Of a stretch of 11,756 bases of DNA, positions 7,444 to 11,756 are shown piece after piece. Each line of letters starts with the position of its first letter. The first letter of the stretch is position 1. The stretch lies in assembly GCA_964403795.1 (NCBI GenBank), contig CAYOHP010000178.1:1-11756 (forward strand), written 5' to 3'. This DNA comes from CAYOHP01 sp964403795 [NCBI: uncultured bacterium]. GTDB lineage: Bacteria > Muiribacteriota > UBA6191 > CAZXTJ01. The translations under genes and the position numbers were made by a program. Below the pieces are notes generated by a model that saw only the letters and a program-made list of their open reading frames with translations, made no database searches and was not told the origin of the DNA.

Positions 7444-8031
7444 TCAGGGCGTGAAGGTGAACTCGACGGTGAAGGTGATCCCGTCCTCGGTGCGGTTCCA
7501 GCCACCCATCCGGACTCCCGCGAAGTTCTTGGCTTCATTGCCCAGGAGGGGATCGCGGAAGGTGGACCGGTTGAGGGCCTCCTCGAACCGGAGCAGGTCG
7601 TCCCAGTGCCGCGCCAGGCCCACGACCTTGTACTCGTTGCCGCGACCCTCGGTCATCGACTTGACGGCGATCCGCCGCTTGCCGTCGTTCTCGTCGACCG
7701 GGATCGCCCGTTCGAAGCTGTGGAAGAAGCGCAGGTAGGGGAAGTCCCGGGCCCCGACCGCCTCCCGGATGAAGTTGAACTTGTCGATCAACTCCCGGAT
7801 CTCCTCCTGGTTGTAGGACTTGGAGGCGATCTTGTTGTTGATGACGTTGATCTCCTCCTGCTGGCGCTTCACCTGGGTCTCGAGACCCTTGAGCTTGTCG
7901 GTGTAGTCCTTGTTGGTCAGGAACGCGGAAGCCCCGGTCGCCAGGATCATGGCGACCAGGAGGGTGAGCGCCCGGGTGTCCAGGACGAAGCTCTTGTACT
8001 CCTTGGGGAGGAAGTCGACCGTGACCTTCAT
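7444..8031 (-). CDS. pilN: Type IV pilus assembly protein PilN
   Basis: A protein of 195 residues. Its ATG at 8031 follows a near-perfect Shine-Dalgarno, AGGAGGTG, which overlaps the pilM stop TAG. The cytoplasmic N-terminus MKVTVDFLPKEYK matches the short (I/V)-N-L-L-P-type segment that PilN inserts into PilM, here with D6-F7-L8-P9. A membrane helix lies at about 20-38 (RALTLLVAMILATGASAFL). It is followed by a coiled coil (about 43-95, containing KGLETQVKRQQEEINVINNK) and a periplasmic domain (about 97-195), where strands such as RRIAVKSMTEG and ITFTVEFTFTP flank a helix, HWDDLLRFEEAL, in a PilN/PilO-like ferredoxin fold. PilN pairs with PilO and passes conformational signals between PilM in the cytoplasm and the periplasmic parts. 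Gene order, the LP motif and length all agree. Overall identity to well-known PilN appears low, so the assignment rests on architecture plus context. Confidence 0.82.
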   Translation of the reverse strand: MKVTVDFLPKEYKSFVLDTRALTLLVAMILATGASAFLTNKDYTDKLKGLETQVKRQQEEINVINNKIASKSYNQEEIRELIDKFNFIREAVGARDFPYLRFFHSFERAIPVDENDGKRRIAVKSMTEGRGNEYKVVGLARHWDDLLRFEEALNRSTFRDPLLGNEAKNFAGVRMGGWNRTEDGITFTVEFTFTP

Positions 8032-8033
8032 CG

Positions 8034-8041
8034 CACCTCCT
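8034..8041 (-). promoter_or_regulatory. pilN Shine-Dalgarno overlapping the pilM stop
   Basis: AGGAGGTG, reading on the minus strand, includes the last two bases of the pilM TAG. It is a nearly perfect anti-16S match four bases before the pilN ATG, and indicates coupled translation of pilM and pilN. Confidence 0.75.
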
Positions 8042-9137
8042 AGTCCCTGCAGAACCCGCCGATGGCCGGCGTCAGCACGTTCTTCTCGGCGGCGGAGAGT
8101 TCGTTCCCGGATCCGTCCACGATGCTCACGAGGTCGGCCCCTTGCCGGACCACGGTGTTCAGGTGTCCACCGAGCACCACGTCGATGTTCGAGAAGTTTG
8201 CCCCTCCGCCGGTGAGGATCACCTCGTCGACCTTGAACTCCCGGAATCGTGCCACGTAGTGCTCGGTGATGGTGAAGAGTCCCTTCACCAGTTCGCCGAA
8301 GATGGGCTTGATGACCTGGTAGTTGGCGATCTTGTCCTGCTCCGGGACGAACTCGGGGAGGAAGAAGACCTCGTTCTTCTTGTACTCCTCCGCCTCGTCC
8401 TCCGAGAGCTTGAAGTGCTCCATGATCTTGCGGGTGAAGGCCTTCCCGCCCACGAGCAGGTTCTGCTCCTTGCCGGTGGCGATCACCTTGGTGTGCATGG
8501 TGGTGAGCTTGCCCTGCTTGTAGATCGCCATCGAGGACGCCTGGTGGCCGAAATTCAGGATCCCGATGTTGCGCTCCATGTTCTCGGGGGCGACCAGGTA
8601 CTCGTGGAACACGTTGATGGCGTTCAGGATGCCCATGTCGATGACCGTGGGATTGGGTCCGAGGTTCTGGCACTCGGTGCCCACCGCCAGCAGGTTGGCC
8701 TGACGGATGGCCGAGACGTAGACCAGGAAGTTGGCGTGGAGCTGCCCGAGGTCGACCTGCCGGATGATCCACTCGAGCACGTTGGCGTCCGGCGGCAGCA
8801 GGTTGACCACGTCCTCCTTGACCAGGTCGGACCGTTCCTGGTCGGTGGCCTTGGCCGGCACGGTCACCATGTTCATGGTGAAGGCGAAGTCCGGGAACAG
8901 GAGGAGCACGCTCTGCTTCTTCAGGCTGGCCTGGCTCACCAGCTCGGCGAAGGAGCGGGCGAAGGACGGCGGGATCTCGAGGTCCTCCCCGACATCCGCC
9001 TTGAACAGGACCTCCTCCTGGGCATCCACCAGCTTGTAGGAGGAGACCTGGTACTTGAGCTTCTGGAGTGGCCGGGCCTGCACCGCCTTGAGGTGCCGGC
9101 TCCCCAGATCGACGACCCAGTTGAACTTCTGGAACAC
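8040..9137 (-). CDS. pilM: Type IV pilus actin-like ATPase PilM
   Basis: A protein of 365 residues from a GTG at 9137, with GGAG five bases upstream. An upstream TTG at 9176 would add 13 residues but has only a distant SD-like GGGAGG and may be part of a promoter. PilM is a cytoplasmic FtsA/actin-fold protein that binds ATP and the N-terminus of PilN. Visible signatures, numbered from the GTG: phosphate-1 loop VVDLGSRHLKAVQ (about 8-20); a TVPAKATDQERSDLV region (92-106), like the conserved helix where PilM proteins read P-x2-D-x3-A; the phosphate-2 region ILNFGHQASSMAIYKQGKL (about 193-211); VGGKAFTRKI (229-238), matching the GG-x2-(L/F)-T motif; and the adenosine loop EVILTGGGANFSNID (305-319). 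The usual Asp of phosphate-2 (D-I-G) appears to be Asn (N195). Length matches PilM (about 350). It is the first gene of the string, and its stop overlaps the pilN ribosome-binding site. Confidence 0.9.
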   Translation of the reverse strand: MFQKFNWVVDLGSRHLKAVQARPLQKLKYQVSSYKLVDAQEEVLFKADVGEDLEIPPSFARSFAELVSQASLKKQSVLLLFPDFAFTMNMVTVPAKATDQERSDLVKEDVVNLLPPDANVLEWIIRQVDLGQLHANFLVYVSAIRQANLLAVGTECQNLGPNPTVIDMGILNAINVFHEYLVAPENMERNIGILNFGHQASSMAIYKQGKLTTMHTKVIATGKEQNLLVGGKAFTRKIMEHFKLSEDEAEEYKKNEVFFLPEFVPEQDKIANYQVIKPIFGELVKGLFTITEHYVARFREFKVDEVILTGGGANFSNIDVVLGGHLNTVVRQGADLVSIVDGSGNELSAAEKNVLTPAIGGFCRD

Positions 9138-9142
9138 CGCAT

Positions 9143-9176
9143 CTCCGACAGATAGGCCCGGTTCGGGCTGTGCCAA
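9143..9176 (-). promoter_or_regulatory. Possible pilM promoter and Shine-Dalgarno
   Basis: On the minus strand TTGGCA (9176-9171; five of six bases of TTGACA) is followed after 16 bases by TATCTG (9154-9149; a weak -10). GGAG (9146-9143) then lies five bases before GTG 9137. If used, transcription would begin at or within the ribosome-binding site, giving a very short leader. The -10 match is poor and the sigma factors of this organism are unknown, so this is a tentative call. It competes with use of the TTG at 9176 as the start codon. Confidence 0.25.
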
Positions 9177-9318
9177 GCGCCCGCCGCGCCTCCCGGACCG
9201 GGGAGGGCGCGGATCCCCCCCATGGGTATCGACGGAAAGCGGCCCGGAGGATAGGGTCGCGTCCTCCCCCGAAGGGTAGCCCAGGAACCGGGCGTCTCCT
9301 GCATGGCGGCTCCGGCAA

Positions 9319-9357
9319 GCGACCGACCCGGGGTGCCCCGGGTGGGTTCACGGTCGC
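9319..9357 (-). terminator. GC-rich hairpin after gpmI, probable terminator
   Basis: It begins directly after the gpmI TGA. A perfect inner stem pairs ACCCGGGG (9326-9333) with CCCCGGGT (9336-9343), and an outer pair GCGACC (9319-9324) with GGTCGC (9352-9357) encloses it. Neither side is followed by a clear run of T, so it may act as a GC-rich hairpin terminator without a U-tract, or protect the 3' end of the gpmI mRNA. The structure is seen in the sequence; the function is inferred. Confidence 0.5.
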
Positions 9358-10884
9358 TCAGGCCGGGTCGGCGAGCAGGCTGGCTCCGTCCATCTGCGCC
9401 CCCGGCTCCCACCCGACGGCAGCCATGACGGTCGGCGCCAGGTCGGCGAGCTTGCCCGCCTCGGGGCGGAAGCGGAGGCCCGGGTCGGTGACGAGGAGCG
9501 GTACCGGGAAGAGGGTGTGTTCCGTGAACGCCTCCCCGGTGGCCTCGTCCCGCATCTTCTCGATGTTCCCATGGTCGGCGGTGAGGAAGACCGTGAAACC
9601 CCGGTCCATGAGGGCCGGCACCACTTTCGCCAGGCAGCGATCGACCGAGGCCACGGCGGTCAGCGCCGCGTCCCATTTCCCGGTGTGCCCGACCATGTCG
9701 CAGTTGGCGTAGTTCAGGACCACCAGGTCGAAGGGCTGGTCCCGGATCCGGGCGATCACCTGGTCGGTGAGCTCCGGGGCCGACATCTCGGGCTTCAGGT
9801 CGTAGGTGGCCACCTTGGGGCTCGGGACCAGCAGGCGATCCTCTCCGGGGAAGGGCTCCTCCCGCCCGCACGAGAAGAAGAACGTGACGTGGGCATACTT
9901 CTCGGTCTCGGCAGCCCGGAGTTGGCGACCGCCGCGGACCGAGACCAGTTCCGGGAGTGTCTCCCGGATCGACTGGGGCGGGAAGAGGACGTGGTCGTCG
10001 AGCCCTTCCTCGTACCGGGTCATGGCCAGGAAGGGACCGTGGAGAGGCTCCAGCGGGAAGGCATCCACCCCCTTCCGGAGCAGGCAGCGGGCGAGCTGGC
10101 GGGCCCGGTCCGCCCGGAAATTGAACATGAGGATGCCGTCCCGGGGTCCGATCCGCCCGTCCCCGGGCCCCTCGATCACCGTCGGGACCAGGAACTCGTC
10201 GGTCTCGCCGGCGGCGTACCGCTCCCCCACCAGGGCGACGGGGTCGGACGCCCTGGGTCCCTGGCCCCGGACCATGGCGTCGTAGGCCTTGGCGACGCGG
10301 TCCCAGCGCTTGTCCCGGTCCATCCCGTAGTAGCGGCCCCCGACCGTGGCGATCCGGCTCCGCCCGATCCGCTCGAGCTCCCCGGCCATCCAGGCCAGGT
10401 GGTGGACGGCCTCCTTGGGGGGCGTGTCCCGACCGTCGGTGAAGGCGTGCAGGTAGATCTCGCGGATCCCCGCCTTCACCGCCGCCTCCGCCAGGGCGAC
10501 CGCGTGGCGCTGGTGGGAGTGAACGCCTCCGTCGGAGACGAGGCCAAGCAGATGGATCCTTCCCGAGCCGCCGCGGACATCCGCGAAGAAGGAGACGAGT
10601 TCGGGATTCCGTGCCAGCTCGCCATCCTCGATCGCCTTGTCGATCCTGGTGAGGTCCTGGTAGACGATCCGGCCCGCCCCCATGTTCTGGTGGCCCACCT
10701 CGGAGTTCCCCATCTGCCCCCCGGGGAGACCCACGGCCCGCCCGCAGGTCTCGATCCGGGTGTGCGGGAACCGGGCGAAGAGCGAGCGGGTGAAAGGGGT
10801 GTCCCCCTGCGCCACCGCGTTCCACTCGCGGTCGGGGTTCAAGCCCCATCCGTCCAGGACCAGGATCGCTGCCTTGCCGGCCAT
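9358..10884 (-). CDS. gpmI: 2,3-bisphosphoglycerate-independent phosphoglycerate mutase
   Basis: A complete enzyme of 508 residues, the usual length for this family. It interconverts 3- and 2-phosphoglycerate in glycolysis and gluconeogenesis through a phosphoserine intermediate and two metal ions, usually manganese, in the cytoplasm. The alkaline-phosphatase-like metal sites are intact: D11 in LVLDGWGL, the catalytic S61 in MGNSEVGH, D396 and H400 in NYANCDMVGH, D437 and H438 in TADHGN, and H456 in EHTLFP. The transferase domain carries H122 in VHSH, D150-G-R-D153 in FTDGRDTPP, R184 and R190 in GGRYYGMDR, R257 and R260 in FNFRADR, and K329 in ETEKY. No expected active-site residue is missing. 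The ATG start is supported by GGAGG five bases upstream (10894-10890). The gene is divergent from nadC and is followed by a hairpin, so it is probably transcribed on its own. The assignment is very secure. Confidence 0.98.
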   Translation of the reverse strand: MAGKAAILVLDGWGLNPDREWNAVAQGDTPFTRSLFARFPHTRIETCGRAVGLPGGQMGNSEVGHQNMGAGRIVYQDLTRIDKAIEDGELARNPELVSFFADVRGGSGRIHLLGLVSDGGVHSHQRHAVALAEAAVKAGIREIYLHAFTDGRDTPPKEAVHHLAWMAGELERIGRSRIATVGGRYYGMDRDKRWDRVAKAYDAMVRGQGPRASDPVALVGERYAAGETDEFLVPTVIEGPGDGRIGPRDGILMFNFRADRARQLARCLLRKGVDAFPLEPLHGPFLAMTRYEEGLDDHVLFPPQSIRETLPELVSVRGGRQLRAAETEKYAHVTFFFSCGREEPFPGEDRLLVPSPKVATYDLKPEMSAPELTDQVIARIRDQPFDLVVLNYANCDMVGHTGKWDAALTAVASVDRCLAKVVPALMDRGFTVFLTADHGNIEKMRDEATGEAFTEHTLFPVPLLVTDPGLRFRPEAGKLADLAPTVMAAVGWEPGAQMDGASLLADPA

Positions 10885-10988
10885 GCCTGCCTCCGCTCGC
10901 CCGCACCGTACCAGAGCCGGGAGAGGGGCCCGGAGCCCTCCCCGGGCAGCCGCGAGGCGGTGCTCGGCACCGTGTACACTCCCGCTTC
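10885..10988. promoter_or_regulatory. Divergent promoter region gpmI/nadC
   Basis: This 104-base spacer must hold start sites for both genes. Towards nadC, TACACT (10975-10980) resembles a -10 box and ends eight bases before the ATG, with no Shine-Dalgarno between. Towards gpmI, the minus-strand TACGGT (10910-10905) is -10-like and lies upstream of GGAGG (10894-10890). Good -35 boxes are not visible for either. An eight-base perfect palindrome, GTGTACAC (10972-10979), overlaps the nadC -10. No known operator was recognised. Confidence 0.4.
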
Positions 10989-11756
10989 ATGGACGGCATC
11001 TCCCCGCTCTGGCTGGACCGATTCGTGGCCGCGGCCCTCGACGAGGACCTGGGGGCCACCGGCGACCTGACTTCGACCCTCCTCTTCCCCCCGGGACAGC
11101 TCGCCACCGGCCGGTTCGAGGGGCGGGCCCCGGGGGTCCTGGCGGGAGGTCCCCTGGTCGCTCGGATCGCCCGTTCCCTGGATCCTGCCGTCGAGGTCCG
11201 GGAACTCCTGCCCGAGGGGACCGCCCTGGAGCGGGGCATGGTGGTGGCCCGCACCCATGGACCGATCCGGGCCCTGCTGGCAGCCGAGCGCCTGACCCTG
11301 AACCTCCTGTCCCGCATGTCCGGCATCGCCACCCTCACCCGGACCCTGGTCGAGGCCGCGGGAGGCACCCTCACGGTGCTCGACACCCGCAAGACCACGC
11401 CGCTCCTGCGGCCCCTCGAGCGCTACGCGGTCCGGGTGGGCGGCGGGACCAACCACCGCTACCACCTGGCGGAGGCCGCCATGATCAAGGACAACCACAA
11501 GCGGGCGGTACCCGGCGGACTCCCGGAGGCGATCCGGCGGGCCCGGGCCGGCCTCGGTCCGACCCGGGCCCTGGTAGTGGAGTGCGAGACCGAAGCCGAG
11601 GCGGATCTCGCGATCGCGGCCGGCGCCGACCACCTGCTGCTCGACAACATGGACGCCGCCATGCTCGCCCGGATCGCGTCCCGACACCGCGACCGTGCCT
11701 TCCTCGAAGCCTCGGGGGGCATCTCGGCCTCGTCCCTCCCCACGCTCCGCACCACC
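10989..11756 (+). CDS. nadC: Nicotinate-nucleotide diphosphorylase (carboxylating), partial
   Basis: The gene is open from ATG 10989 to the window edge (256 codons). The family is about 280 residues, so only the last 25 or so are missing. NadC converts quinolinate and PRPP to nicotinate mononucleotide, CO2 and diphosphate, the joining step of de novo NAD synthesis in the cytoplasm. Family landmarks are clear: ALDEDLGATGDLTS (16-29); ERLTLNLLSRMSGIATLTR (100-118) with the substrate-binding R101; DTRKTTP (132-138) with K135; ERYAVRVGGGTNHR (144-157); MIKDNH (165-170) with K168; VVECE (196-200) with E198; LLLDNM (216-221) with D219; EASGGIS (240-246) at the PRPP phosphate site. The segment usually read NHR-x-G-L is NHRYHL here, a mild departure. 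No Shine-Dalgarno precedes the ATG, and a -10-like box lies only eight bases upstream, so the mRNA may be leaderless. nadA and nadB are not in the window. Confidence 0.95.
   Translation, partial: MDGISPLWLDRFVAAALDEDLGATGDLTSTLLFPPGQLATGRFEGRAPGVLAGGPLVARIARSLDPAVEVRELLPEGTALERGMVVARTHGPIRALLAAERLTLNLLSRMSGIATLTRTLVEAAGGTLTVLDTRKTTPLLRPLERYAVRVGGGTNHRYHLAEAAMIKDNHKRAVPGGLPEAIRRARAGLGPTRALVVECETEAEADLAIAAGADHLLLDNMDAAMLARIASRHRDRAFLEASGGISASSLPTLRTT

Larger units (their letters stand above)
9138..9357. other. Intergenic region between pilM and gpmI
   Basis: This 220-base spacer between two minus-strand genes has no convincing ORF. Its gpmI-side end holds a strong hairpin and its pilM-side end holds promoter-like and ribosome-binding elements. 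No repeat, tRNA-like fold or riboswitch motif was recognised in the middle. It is the longest noncoding stretch in the window and the most likely boundary between the gpmI transcript and the pil operon. Confidence 0.6.

Noticed and set aside
5883-7454. 523-codon plus-strand frame opposite pilO and the PilP-like gene
   Set aside because: It mirrors real minus-strand codons, has no plausible ribosome site or domain, and overlaps genes with clear membrane helices and conserved order.
8032-9351. Upstream extension of PilN to 635 residues
   Set aside because: The extension is an out-of-frame reading of pilM, with biased Arg/Gly/Pro composition. The ATG at 8031 has a near-perfect Shine-Dalgarno and gives a normal PilN length.
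8936-11398. 820-codon minus-strand frame across pilM, gpmI and nadC
   Set aside because: It is a shadow frame opposite nadC and out of frame with gpmI and pilM; it shows no domain, and all three real genes have family motifs.
10839-11687. 282-codon minus-strand frame opposite nadC
   Set aside because: The plus strand here encodes NadC with all catalytic motifs; the opposite frame is GC-bias noise.

Overview
The window is GC-rich, almost gap-free bacterial DNA. The gene set (type IV pilus inner-membrane alignment proteins, a Sec-targeted tetratricopeptide (TPR) protein, phosphoglycerate mutase, quinolinate phosphoribosyltransferase) points to a diderm bacterium. The phylum cannot be read from the sequence. 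Heavy use of HEAT and TPR repeats, frequent TTG/GTG starts and a possibly leaderless nadC suggest a poorly sampled high-GC lineage rather than a familiar proteobacterium, but that is inference.

Layout, left to right: (1) positions 1-9137, minus strand, hold one very compact gene string that reads from right to left: pilM (8040-9137), pilN (7444-8031), pilO (6849-7421), a PilP/GspC-like gene (5817-6845), two adjacent HEAT-repeat genes (4378-5775 and 3005-4378), a large membrane-spanning TPR protein with a C-terminal zinc ribbon (422-2968), and the start of a second exported TPR-like protein (1-425) that runs off the window. Stops and starts overlap or lie a few bases apart, except for a 41-base gap before the first HEAT gene, so the eight genes look like one translationally coupled operon. 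(2) Positions 9138-9357 are noncoding. They hold a GC-rich hairpin right after gpmI, probably its terminator, and the likely pilM promoter. (3) gpmI (9358-10884, minus strand) is a complete cofactor-independent phosphoglycerate mutase. (4) A 104-base divergent spacer (10885-10988) separates gpmI from nadC (10989 to window end, plus strand), which is cut by the window edge.

How the genes may work together: PilM is the cytoplasmic actin-like ring protein, PilN and PilO are single-pass proteins with coiled coils, and the PilP-like protein is the periplasmic linker that normally reaches the PilQ secretin. In the classical pilMNOPQ cluster pilQ comes next. Here that place is taken by HEAT, HEAT, TPR and TPR proteins. 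The most interesting hypothesis is that these repeat proteins are lineage-specific scaffold or regulatory parts of the pilus (or a related secretion/motility) machine. gpmI (glycolysis) and nadC (NAD synthesis) are housekeeping neighbours with no evident tie to the pilus genes. No mobile elements, CRISPR arrays, tRNA or rRNA genes were seen.
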